NCBI GenBank assembly: GCA_011503125.2
Contig: WWBZ02000073.1
Span: 1,364,001 to 1,428,000 of the forward strand
Direction of reading: 5' to 3'
DNA: 64,000 nt
From: Botryosphaeria dothidea
Taxonomy: Eukaryota > Ascomycota > Dothideomycetes > Botryosphaeriales > Botryosphaeriaceae
Positions 13,231-23,655 of the stretch are shown here, piece after piece. The position numbers and the translations under genes were made by a program. Positions within the stretch are counted from its first letter, which is position 1; the number at the start of each line of letters is the position of its first letter. Under the pieces are notes generated by a model that made no database searches, was not told the DNA's origin, and worked only from the letters and a program-made list of their open reading frames with translations.

Positions 13231-14559
13231 ATGTCCATGACCACAGCCATAAGACCGCTGCCCAGTCCCCTCGAGTGTCGGAGTCGCTATTCAATGAGTA
13301 CCCAATCGAACCCCAGCATCTCGTCCGTCAAGACGACGCCCTCGTATGAGGGCCAGTCGTCCGACGCCGACTCGAAGAAAAATTCGACGCCCACGTCCGC
13401 GACACCCCAGGGCTCGGCCCAGTCCGCCAGCGCCCAACAACAGAGCAATGCCGCACAGCCCGGCGCCAAGCGGCGGCCGTCGAGAGCAGGCACGCGCAGC
13501 GTCAGCACTCTGACGGCCGCCCAGCTGGAGCGCAAGAGAGCCAACGACCGCGAGGCCCAGCGGGCAATCCGCCAGCGCACCAAGGACCACATCGAGAGCC
13601 TGGAGAGGCGGGTGGCCGAGCTCACCGCCCGCGAGCAGGCCAACGGCCGCGTCCACGAGATCATGCAGCGCAACGACGAGCTCGAGCAAGAAAACGCCAT
13701 CCTCCGGCAGCGTCTCAACCACGCCCTCGCCGCACTCGGCCAGGCGGGCTACGCGGAGAGCAATGGTATGTCGCTGAGCCACGGCCCCATATACTTCTTC
13801 GCCGACGGGAACACCACGCGTTGAGCTTCGGCGGGGAAAAAGCAAAAAATGGCGGTTTGGCTGACAATCCCGCGACGTGCAGGCCTGCCAAGCGAAAGCA
13901 ACATCCTTGCAACCAGCGGCGCACCATCGCCCAGCGACAGAATACACATCATGAACCAGCCGAGGCCGTCGTCGACACCGACCGCACGCAGCGTTCCCTC
14001 CGTCACGGGCGCGAGCGTGCCAAATGTGCCTTCGCAGGCCGACCAGTGGCATCACCCGCACGCAAATCCGCACGCTCACACGGGATACAACCAGGCCCCC
14101 ACCACTACCGGAGCAGACTCCGCCCCGCCCGTCGACGTTGCTGCGCCGCCGGATGCAATGCGCTGGAGCCCCCACGGTCAACACGTAAACGCACCCGTCT
14201 CCGTGGCCGAGAGCAGCATGCACCCCGTCGATAACTCTGTGCCGCACTCCATGGGCTACGGAGGCTATGTGTTGGATCCTAACGGCCGTCCGGTGCAGTC
14301 GCAGTACGAGGCACAGAGCCAGCAGATGGGCTACAGCCATATACCCGTGTCGAACGCGCCGCCGCCGCCGCCTTCCTACCACGACCAGCGCCATCTCCCT
14401 GTTCAAATGCCTAATCCGCCGTCATCCTACTCGCAGTACCCCCAGCCCCAAAGTTACATTCCCTCTTCGCATCATGGAGACCCGATGATCCAGCGGTCGC
14501 CGATGGAAGGCCAGCACATGATGTACAGCATCCCCTCGAACGTGAAACCGGAGCAATGA
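13231..14559 (+). CDS. bZIP-like transcription factor (2 exons)
   Basis: Exons 13231-13765 and 13883-14559 are joined at NG-LPSESN across a 117-nt GTATGT...TGCAG intron, giving 403 aa. If the better-placed ATG at 13294 (MSTQSNPS) is used, it is 382 aa. The basic region (about residues 99-117, ERKRANDREAQRAIRQRTK) runs into a leucine-zipper-like coiled coil (SLERRVAEL onward, about residues 123-170). Aligned to the bZIP pattern, the invariant Asn position is Asp, with an Asn one residue before it, as in a large fungus-specific group. The C-terminal half is Pro/His/Ser/Gln/Tyr-rich and probably an activation domain. It is a nuclear DNA-binding protein. Target genes cannot be inferred, and no gene beside it suggests a pathway cluster. 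Confidence 0.88.
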
Positions 14560-15398
14560 GCTTGCCATGGAAAGGGAAGGAAAGGAAAGGATTCATTTCA
14601 CAGCGTACACCAGCCGTTGCATCCCGCCGCGTCACCGGGCCACCAGTTCAGTGAGGCGATTTCTCAACGCTGGGAAAGAAAAAAAAATTTGCGATGTTGC
14701 ACGCCGTCCATGCACCGCCTCCGTCACCGGCTTCGGCTGAGCGTCGCGCGCAGGTGCGAACGCATTTGGCACTCTAACCGGGATATTAATCGGCAGAGTG
14801 ACCCTTCCATGGCGCCGCATGAACCACGCAGTACGCGTCAAGAGCGCATCAAAAACGCATCAGAGATAGGAGCTGTCTGTATCGTCTAACAGTAATACGA
14901 AGGACCGCAATATCAACACCATTATTCTTTGCCGCCATCATCCGTCGTCCTACGTCATTACCCATGCGAGAACCGTTTTTTTAACACTTTGGAAAAAGAA
15001 CGCAATCTCGGGATCAACAGGCACCTTGTACTAGGGAAATTACCGCTCTCAGGCTCTCAGGCCCTCGGGAACTGACTCGGACGTCGACTCTTCCAGACCC
15101 TGGCACCCTGATGGACGTCTCGCCGGTCCAAGCTCCGCCGTTTTGGACAGGATGACCCGGCACGGCCCCAGCTGACCAGGACCGCTGCTCCGGACCCCGG
15201 ATCCCAACGCTGACTCGGCTGTGCGTATCAGGACAATTTATGCACGTCTCGGGCAGCAACGCCGTCCTGCTGTTCGCGGATCCTGGCCAGGATCCCCGGA
15301 TACTACCGAGGGAATGCATCAGCGAATCGCTTTCCTTCGCGCCGATGCGTACGACCAAGGGGATGATTAAGATTGCGCTTTGCCCTTTCCTCGCTCTC
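14560..15398. other. Intergenic region between convergent genes
   Basis: Separates the 3' ends of the bZIP and 2OG-oxygenase genes. No gene, RNA or repeat recognised. Confidence 0.45.
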
Positions 15399-17542
15399 TC
15401 ACCACCAATGCACCACCTCCGCCAGGTTCGGCTGATCTACCCCCGGGACACGAGGACGGGCCGAATGTGCGTGCGCAACAGACTCCAGGGGGTGCTGTGG
15501 GAGGAGGAAAAGGGAAGCGACAAGTCGCCGATGAGGACTACTGTGAGGGCTGAAGGGTAGATCACTCACCCACTTCTCACCGACATCCGGATGGCTCCGG
15601 ACCCGGTTCACCAATGTCGCTTCGCCCAGATGGCTCCACCGACCCTTCACAAAGGCAAAATCGACCTTGTCGTCGCGCCTTTCGCGCTTCAGGCCCCGCA
15701 CTGCCTCAGGCACGTCCATCTCCTCAAACCGCGCGTCGTAGCTGACGCCTTGAAAGAATGGGATGCTGAAGCGGGGCCCTTCTCCGCAACGTGGGCTCAG
15801 GACCCTGTGTGTTGTCGACGCGCATACGCCCTGCGTGATGGCCTCGAGACCCTGACCTATCGCGACAACCAACGTGTTGGCTTTGGGCGGGCAATCTATC
15901 CACTCACCGGCGGCGTTCAGTGCCTGCAGCCCACGATGCGGCGAAGCCTGCAGCAGATATGAGGTGAGCATGCTGTCCTTGTGTGGCCCCACACCCTGGC
16001 GAGCGATCTCATCCCCGTCATCCACGTCCGGTGATACCTCCGGGTACTTGATGACTTTCAGCTTGTGCTGCTGGTCCTCATCAAAGAAGCGGTCGAACGC
16101 GTCGGCTGACAAGCCGATGGCCTCGGCTATCAGCGACGTGAAGAACGTGCTGATGCCCGACATGGCCTGCATGTACTCCTCGAAAACGGGCCGGAAGCGT
16201 GGCAGGTACTGCGGCGACGGCCACTGGTTCGGTGCCCGCATGTTGTAGTACAGCGGCGCATCTGGTCCGGGCAGGTCATGCGGAGTGGAGAGGTCGAGTT
16301 GCTCGCGGTGGTCGGTATGCATCGCCGTCGTCTCGTTGTCGAGCTGCATATGCACAATCGGGAGGTTAGAGAGCCGCGCCAACCGCAAAGAAAACAAAAA
16401 CAGTTGAGCAAAGCAGCAGATGAAAAAGCATAATTTCTCCTTTTTTCCCCCTGTTCATATGGGAAGGTCGCTTCGGCGTTTGAGTGTTTAGGATAGATCT
16501 TTTCCATGCGGGCCTCATAGCCTATTTTTCTTAAACGCCCTTTCTTTCCCCGTCGGAGTTGATTGGGCTTATTGGGCCTAATTCCTCCTACGTTTCCTCT
16601 TTATCCGTTTTTTTATTACTAGTTCTTTAATAGACAGGATGGCAAATAGACGGATCCTTGGTGGGGGTTTCATTTTGAAAGCAAAGATACCACAACGCAG
16701 CAAAAACACTTGTAACAATGTCTATGGAAGAAATGTAAGAAACCTTTTCGATGCCGGCCGAGACTCTTTACTTTGCGTGTGTATGTGCAACGCATTCCAA
16801 TCATGACATCCGCCGTCTGTGATGAGATGCAATAAGGTGCTGCTGCATGATATACAAAATGCAGTATGCATGCACCCTAATCAATCTAACCAACCACCAC
16901 CATGACGGGCCGTGCCGCGTGGACATGGGGCGGTTGTGTGTGCGACTATTGTCTTGTTTGATCCTTCTTGCTTGCTCATTACTGATTCCTCTGCGTGACC
17001 CCCCCCCCCCCAACGTAAGATGGAAAACGAAAAGAAAAGCGTGACGCGCGGATGCAGATGTAAGTCATCATCTCATGCATGCAAATAGGGTAGGCGGTAA
17101 ATGCGCTTGCCGGCACTTGTTGAGAGAGATTTGAATCGTGATCGAACGGAAAAAGCACGCAATCGATTTGAACAGCAAACCACACGCAAAAAAAAAATAG
17201 ACATCAAAAATGAAATGCGTGAAAGACGAGCGCGAAGGAGAGAGAGAGATCCTTCTAACTTACTCTGCTCCACCCGAGGAAACTCTTCTCGTTCTTCATC
17301 TCGATCGCCTCCTTCTCCCCGAGCGGCAGCCGGGCAAAGAAGTCCACGCCCTCGCGCACCACCGCGTCCAGCAGCGCCGGCGGCAGGACCGGCTCGCCCG
17401 ACACGTCCAGGTACAGGAAGCCGACGTCGAGCAGCGCGGCGCGCAGCTGCGCGAGGAAGGCGGGCTTGCTGGCGGGCTTGCGCGCGGCCGCGAGCGGCAG
17501 CGTCGGGATCGAGGTGAAGGGCGACGTCTCGGTGACTGCCAT
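15399..17542 (-). CDS. 2-oxoglutarate/Fe(II) oxygenase, isopenicillin-N-synthase-like, with a 920-nt intron
   Basis: Exon 1 is 17542-17264 (93 codons) and exon 2 is 16343-15399. The junction gives FLGWSR-LDNETTAMHTDHREQLD, the conserved segment of this family, with a canonical GTAAGT donor, a CTCTAACC branch site and an ATGCAG acceptor. The N-terminal DIOX_N domain (SIPTLPL...GFLYLDVSG) is followed by the jelly-roll core. Candidate iron ligands are H214-x-D216 (GPHKDS) and H272 (TTHRVLSP), and R284-x-S286 binds 2-oxoglutarate. Relatives hydroxylate, desaturate or cyclise small molecules, often in secondary metabolism, but none of the immediate neighbours looks biosynthetic. An optional 75-nt intron near the 3' end (15495-15569, GTGAGT...CCACAG) keeps the same frame, so the C-terminus is either 407 or 382 aa long. 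The substrate is unknown. Confidence 0.88.
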
Positions 17543-20490
17543 GTTCGTTTGCCGCGATATCCTTGGCGGTGACTGGGCGTTTTGGTGTTGGTATTTTGGG
17601 GGCGCGGTTGGATGTGGAAAGTGGTTTGGTGGACTGCCAGTGCTCGCTGCGTGTCTGCCTCGGCTTGGCGTGTGGCAGACAGGGCGGCGCGCGGGGCTGA
17701 AGGGGTGATGCACCGTATCTCTGCTATCATTGGCCGTGTTTCCGTGCCTCACGCGGGAAAGCGCACGTCTGGCGCGGTTGATACGAGACGAAAGCACTGA
17801 TGCATGTGGAACAGGTGATAATTTGCAATCCAAGGCTCGTCTGAGCCAAGGTCGTTTTGAAACTTGTATGTACAGACCACATTAGCGTCGCGAAAGACCC
17901 CGGCTTTGGGAGAAGGCGCGGGGTAGTACGTGCACATACGCGCGCCCGGTGTTTTTAACGTCGGGTCTGTTTTAGCACTGCACGGGAACGGCTGGCGCCT
18001 CCTCGTTGTTGGTGTGGCGGCGGCAGATTTCGTTTCTAATATCGATAATGGTAGAATCTGAGACACGAATGGACAAGGGCCCGTGGTAGAGAAATAAACT
18101 TTCGATGCCCGTTTCCCGCACCCTTTAGTGGAAAGTGGTAACAAGTGTTGCACGCAGCTGCTAAAAATGGAAGAGGAAAACCATCGATAGCTTTATTATG
18201 AGGATATATCGAAACGAGATTGAGGAAGAAGATGAGACTGGGATCTAGAGTTTGAGAACCAACCCGAACGACAGGGTCAAAAGAGGGAAAGAAAGATGCG
18301 AGTGGCCGGTCGTTCGGGAAATGTAGGGAGAAAAAAGCCGTTACTTCGTGGCGGTCGTGGTGATCGTGACGTTCGTCTGCTGGTCGTTCAGCCAACGGTA
18401 TTCCGCGAAGAGCAGTTCGTTGCGACAATCAGGCTCTTCGTCGACACGAGCACTGAAACTTGGCTGCTGCAGCCGTGTCTGCCGTCTTGTGTGTTTGCGC
18501 TAGCTTTGGTTTGCGCTTGCTTCTTGGAACAGACATCGCACACCCCCTCCCTCTCCCGAAAGCTACCCCTCCTCGACCACCTGCCCAAAGGGACTGGCCC
18601 CCCCCCACCACCCCCCATCTCCTGCGCTTCAGCTTGCCACCCCCCTTCCTTGTCTGTCTGGAGCCCGACAGTCCGGGGGTGGAGCGGAAAAGGAAACCGG
18701 ATCCGTTCCCGTCCTGTGTTCCCCTCCCACGTCAGCCCGAGTAAGTCTGGCCGGGGGCTGCGCGTGCACACGGCTAGTAGTCGCGGATGTAGTAGACGAA
18801 GGCGCCGAGAGCAACCGACTTGACGAGGAGCACGCAGATGGAGGAGAGAAGCGGGATGAGCAGCATAATCTCTCGGCTCGGGGTGCGGTTTTGGTGTGTC
18901 AGAGGCGTTTGTTTTGGCGAAGATGGGCGCCGGGAGCGAATCCAATAGAAGCTGTGCTGGTGATTGATAGACGTGGAGACGATGGCAGTGTGCAAGCCTC
19001 TGTGGAGACCAAAATCATGCACGCCCACGCGGGCCTTTTTGTATATTGGCTGGCTCTGTTGTGTTAGCAGACTGGACGTATACGTCGCGTGCCTGTATTC
19101 CTGCTGGCTTGCAGCATTCTCGTGCCAGTCGCTGGGAAGGCAGCACAAACAGCCCCGCGAGGCGGGCGCGCGTGAGGCTGGTTCGCACGCATAGTCAGCA
19201 ACTACTGCGCGTAGGACAGCGCGGGGTCGCCTGGTTGCAACGGACACGTGAACGGCCGGGCTACGTAGCGTTAGCGCAGTAGGGTGGGATGGAGGCTGGA
19301 TGGCTGCGTATGTGGCGCCGCGCCGTTGTGCGCCGGCGCAGGTGTTGCAGCAGCAGCAGTTAGTGGTGGCGTCTGGTGTGTCGCCCTCCGTTCCACGGTG
19401 ACCTGGGAACGCAGCGGAAGTCGTGGCCTGCGAGCGTGGGGGCCTGGCAGGCTGCGCTGGGTACGGCCGGGCCCTTCTGCTCGATTCTGCGACTTGCAGC
19501 TCTAACACTCACCGACACCGCGGACTGGGTTCATGCCGTGCAACCTCGGCTTCTCTGCCCACGCAGTGCACGCCGCCGCTCATGCGTGCAACTTCCTTGC
19601 CCGCGACCGCCCGTGGCTTAGTGTCTGTGAGTTGTTTAAACTGACCGCCTCGATTGCTGCTGGCTGCTATCCTAATCGCCGCTGTTGTCGCCCCTCGATC
19701 GAGCGGCTGGCTTTGGTCTTGCTCCGTACGCGCGTCACTTGGAAGAGAAACTTGCATCGAGTGTTTCTATTAGTCGGAGCCCGGCGGAGCAGAAATTGAC
19801 AATCGCCACAAACGCTTGTATACTACGTGTGCATGCTCGGCGTGAATGAGCACCACCCAGTCAGCCCGCCAGCCAGCCAGCCCACAGCCCAGTTGGCAGT
19901 CGGGAATACTGCTGTCAGGGGGGCAATCGACGACGGGCTATGCAAGTGCACTTATATGATTTGCCCGTCCGTGGAATATGTAGGATGCAAATGTTCAGTG
20001 TTGGGTGGCATGTAGGAGAAGTCCCTATTGTTTCTATCCGGATCCTAGAAGAAGCCGCCGCTGCGTAGTCTGCAAGGGTCTGAAAGTACTGCTACCCGAA
20101 TCTTTACCGTAGCCATCCGTGCAAAAGGAAATTCTAGAATGCTCCCCTCCCCGATCCCCGTGCTCATCGTACCATGCCGGTCTGTGATGCAAGAATACCC
20201 GTCCCCATGAAAGCCAGTTTTTTTTATACCGCGCTCCGCTCCTGTCAAACGCCGTCCTGCTTTGGTGCCCCTCCGTCCAAACGCCGAGAAGAAAGATGCC
20301 CGTTCCGAAAGGAGCATGTCCGATAGCCCGTGTGTAAGTAGAAATTCGCCGTTGGTGCTCGCGTTGGAAGCAGAACCGGCCGTGCCCTGCGTTTTTTGCC
20401 CTGCATATGCGGCCGCTTTGGTCGACGTGCATGCAAAGCCGCACTCCGGCACCGTCGTCGGTTGTTTGCGTGCTGGCCCTTTACTAGCGC
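17543..20490. other. 2.9-kb region with no firm gene
   Basis: Contains the promoter side of the oxygenase gene, C-rich stretches near 18600, and many short shadow frames. The only suggestive item is a 30-codon hydrophobic ORF at 18866-18774 (minus strand), described under findings. Confidence 0.4.
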
Positions 20491-20835
20491 TCACGCGTAC
20501 GGCGCAAGGCGCTGGTGCGGGCTGGGCTCCTCCAGGAACCTCTGCCAAGCCAGCTCTTCCGGTGTCTTGGGAGCATTTGGAGGACCTGCGGTGAGGTGGT
20601 GTCAGTTTGACCTCGTTTTTGGGCCAAGTAGGAGGCGCACGCGACCGGGTCGGGGTAACTTACGCGGTGAGGTGGTGAGGCGCTTCGGCGAATTCATGAG
20701 CTTGGACGGCTCTTGAGCAAGGGTCTTGCGAGCCGCAGTCCGGATGGCAGCCTCGATGCTGCGAGGGCCGCCCGGCTTTGGAGCTGCGCTGAAGGCGGTG
20801 CGGAGGTTGAGAAGGACCGTCTTGAGCCACGACAT
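20491..20835 (-). CDS. Small conserved-looking protein, 88 aa (2 exons)
   Basis: Exon 1 is 20835-20664 and exon 2 is 20585-20491. The 78-nt intron has a GTAAGT donor, a CTGAC branch site and a CGCAG acceptor. It is recognised because the frame becomes clearly protein-like across the junction: PKRLTTSPR-PPNAPKTPEELAWQRF and then LEEPSPHQRLAPYA before the stop. The N-terminus (MSWLKTVLLNLRTAF) is an amphipathic, basic, Ser/Leu-rich stretch that could be a mitochondrial targeting sequence, which is inference. I do not recognise the family, and there is no membrane helix long enough to be sure of. It lies just downstream of the senescence-domain gene on the same strand, and neither that nor any other neighbour suggests a role. 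Confidence 0.6.
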
Positions 20836-21279
20836 TATTGCGGTGGACCGATGATGCAGTTGAGGTTGCGAGAATTCAAATTGAGATGTGGTCTTGTTGT
20901 AGGGTCTATGATGTGGAGCGGATGACGTTGAAGGACCGTATTCGTGAGAAAGCGTCCAGAGGTACTGTGTGGGTGAAAGAGTGACGTTTGTCAGGGAGAA
21001 AACCAAGAGTTGGTCCTGCGCGCAGATGCTGTGAATGCTATATCTCTGTCCTGTGAGTGTCATGCGGATGAACGGAGGCTCACGCGGAGTGGCAAGCTGG
21101 GGTAGAGTGAGGCCGGAACATGGGAGCAAACGGTTCCTGAGATCCCTATGATTGTTCTGGAAAGTGCTACCCACTCATAACATCGTGAGGTCCTGCCACG
21201 CTCGAATATTAAAACCGCCTAAAAAGAAAGAATGCTCAAGAAATGCTCAGCCACGGTCCTGCCTGTGTATGCCTGTGTA
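20836..21279. other. Short intergenic region
   Basis: Lies between two minus-strand genes: the 3' flank of the senescence-domain gene and the promoter of the 88-aa gene. Nothing else seen. Confidence 0.45.
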
Positions 21280-22884
21280 TCATCGCTTCTCGTTGATGTA
21301 CTGTCCCTGCAGCGCCTGCCCTGCTAGAGGCTCGCCAATACCGGAGCTTCCACTCTGCGGCACAGCATTGCCAAAGCCAACCACGCCACCTGGCGCAGCA
21401 GATCCACCGCCTGGTTGGCCTTGGCCAAGGTTGTCGTTCACAGCGCCAGACTGGATCGCACCATGAGCCTTCTTCATATCCTCCTCTGGAACAACACCGC
21501 CGTCGCCACCGCCAACGACAACCTCTCCTCCACCCTTGACCTTGCCGACGACCATGCCCTTCGCGACGGACTTGAGGACTGCGCGACGCGACACGCCAGT
21601 GACGTCAATGTACACGAGACCGACATTCTTGACGCCTCCGGCCAATTCCGCCGTGAGGTTTCCTGCATCCTGGCCATATTTGTGTCCGACCACTTGAGAA
21701 GCTGCTACACCACTAGAGGAGAGAAGCTTCTTTCCGCCGTACTCCAGGCCATCAGCAACGGTCGAGAATGCGATCATCGACTTGTTGAGGAATCCTGGCT
21801 TGTAGCCCTCGCCCTTCCCCTTGCCCTTGCCGCGTCCGGAAAGTGATGCGCCGAAGTTCTGCGCATACTTGGTGGCCTGGCCAACAGTCTTTGCGGATAT
21901 AGATGCCGCGCTGTAAGTGAAGTCATGGATCTTCCTCACGCGGTCGTGGGTAGTCGGCTTGAAGGTGACCGGCTTCTGGTTTGGCTTGGTCTTCTGGGTG
22001 AATTGCGTCGCACCCGAGGTCATGATATCGCTCAGATAAGTGGAGCCCGTGACGATCAGTCGCGATGCCGCCGCCGCGTTCTGTACTAACGACGAGTCTT
22101 TGTACGCGGGATGCCGGGCCATGCGCAAATATTCCTCGGAGATGGGCCGCACATCGACGTGCTTGCCGTCTGCACTGATCTCCACCTCGACGGGATCTTT
22201 GCGATGGTCAGCAAATGGCGACGAGTACTTCCCCGTCAGGATCTCACTCTTTGAACCGGGCCTCAGCCTCGGGTCTTCATCAATCATAGCTCCATCTGCG
22301 AGCTCACCGACGACACTGCCATTGTCCTCGTCCACGAGCACAATCTGTCCATGCTGACCCTTGCCAGTCCCCTCTACATAGCCCTGGCCGGGCTTGTAGT
22401 CGGCAGGATTGTATTGGGCAGGGTTGTATGCAGCGTAGCCGCCCTTCTCCGTGCTCGGGGCCTGCGCGCGCTCAAGAAAGGCGGTGCATTGTGCCAGGAT
22501 TGTCTCAAAGGTATCGACGTCCTCCTGCGTCACGCCCTGGCCCAGCGACGGGAACTCAATGCGCGTGAATGCGCCGCTGTCAGGGCCGAGGTCCCAGCGT
22601 GGGATCAAGTAGCTGCTCGGCGGCTGGTGGTAGATCTGCGTCGTCGCGGGGAGGGGGAGGTCGAGCTCGGGGGGCAGATTGAGATGCAGGTAGAAGTCCT
22701 CCTCGGGCGCATCGTTGGTGTTGCGCGCTGAAGGATCGGCGAGTGGGCTGGAGGTGGGGACCATCAGCAGCGAAAGCGTCTGTGGGCCTGATGGCGTCAG
22801 GGAATCCTCCTCGCCATTCTGAATGTGGTAGGCTTTGATTCCAGGGATGGAGTAGAGTAAGCGGGGGTCGTTGTGGCTCGACAT
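21280..22884 (-). CDS. Senescence/spartin-domain protein, 534 aa
   Basis: Single exon. The open frame continues upstream, but the ATG at 22884 (MSSHNDPRLLYSIPGIKAYHI) is the natural start because the conserved N-terminus begins there. The N-terminal half resembles the fungal relatives of plant senescence proteins and animal spartin. The C-terminal senescence domain (about residues 270-450) has the usual Ala/Gly-rich amphipathic helices (HDFTYSAASISAKTVGQATKYAQ, in part) and ends in a Gly-rich tail. The stretch SGRGKGKGKGEGYKPGF is basic and probably a disordered loop. Family members associate with lipid droplets or endosomal membranes. That location is inference here. It diverges from the TRK transporter gene. 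Confidence 0.85.
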   Translation of the reverse strand: MSSHNDPRLLYSIPGIKAYHIQNGEEDSLTPSGPQTLSLLMVPTSSPLADPSARNTNDAPEEDFYLHLNLPPELDLPLPATTQIYHQPPSSYLIPRWDLGPDSGAFTRIEFPSLGQGVTQEDVDTFETILAQCTAFLERAQAPSTEKGGYAAYNPAQYNPADYKPGQGYVEGTGKGQHGQIVLVDEDNGSVVGELADGAMIDEDPRLRPGSKSEILTGKYSSPFADHRKDPVEVEISADGKHVDVRPISEEYLRMARHPAYKDSSLVQNAAAASRLIVTGSTYLSDIMTSGATQFTQKTKPNQKPVTFKPTTHDRVRKIHDFTYSAASISAKTVGQATKYAQNFGASLSGRGKGKGKGEGYKPGFLNKSMIAFSTVADGLEYGGKKLLSSSGVAASQVVGHKYGQDAGNLTAELAGGVKNVGLVYIDVTGVSRRAVLKSVAKGMVVGKVKGGGEVVVGGGDGGVVPEEDMKKAHGAIQSGAVNDNLGQGQPGGGSAAPGGVVGFGNAVPQSGSSGIGEPLAGQALQGQYINEKR

Positions 22885-23655
22885 GGCGACGGCGTGCAGC
22901 TGGCAAGGAGGTAGCAGGAGCAAAGAGACGGCGGCGCGCAGTTGCTGTCGAATAGAGAGGTAGGCGACGCAGTCAGTACTTATCGCGCGCTTGCGTGTTG
23001 TTGGGAGAGGGCTGATTTCCTGGAGACGACGTAAACGCCGTCCAAGACTTGGAGGCGAGTGCACAGCCACGAATTCCCCATACGTCACGCCGTAAGGCCA
23101 AGGGCGCTCCCACTCTCCCACTTTCCCGCCGCGCTTCAGCTCCCAAGCTCCATGTCCAGACTTTTCTAGCCACATGTGCACCGCCACCTGTGGCGCCCGC
23201 TCTCCACGCGCCGTCGCCGCGCTTTTCGCCGCTCGTTCACCGCTGTCATTTCCCTCGTTGCTACTGTCGAGTGGGGCTCTGAACTGCTGTTTTTTTCCCT
23301 CTGCATTCCTTGTCCTCTTCTCCTCGCGCTGATCCAAGCCGCTGCCCAGACTGCTCGCCACGCTATCCAACGCCTGTGTAACGTTCGCCGTCGCGCACCA
23401 ACCCGCAGAGGTACCGCACCAGCTGAGCATCATCTCATCTCCCAGCACCGGGCTCACGCAACATGCAGTTCCAAACGTTTCGCCGACCCTGGCCCCAGGC
23501 CAGTTGTCCGCCAAAATTCCGGTCTTTGCGACGCCTTCCCATTTTAGCGCTAAGCTCTGCCTGGCTGCCAACCTGGAGCCAGAGCAGAACCTGTCATTCA
23601 CCACGCATCCGATCCAAGACCTCGTTTCCGGACAGGAGCCGCAGCCGCACTCGGG
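22885..23655. promoter_or_regulatory. Divergent promoter region (senescence-domain / TRK)
   Basis: 771 bp between opposite start codons. Both strands are open in long stretches because the DNA is GC-rich, but no separate gene is supported. Confidence 0.4.

Noticed and set aside
22887..23604. N-terminal extension of the senescence-domain gene to 23604
   Set aside because: The upstream part is low-complexity shadow sequence in the divergent promoter; the conserved protein begins at MSSHNDP (22884).
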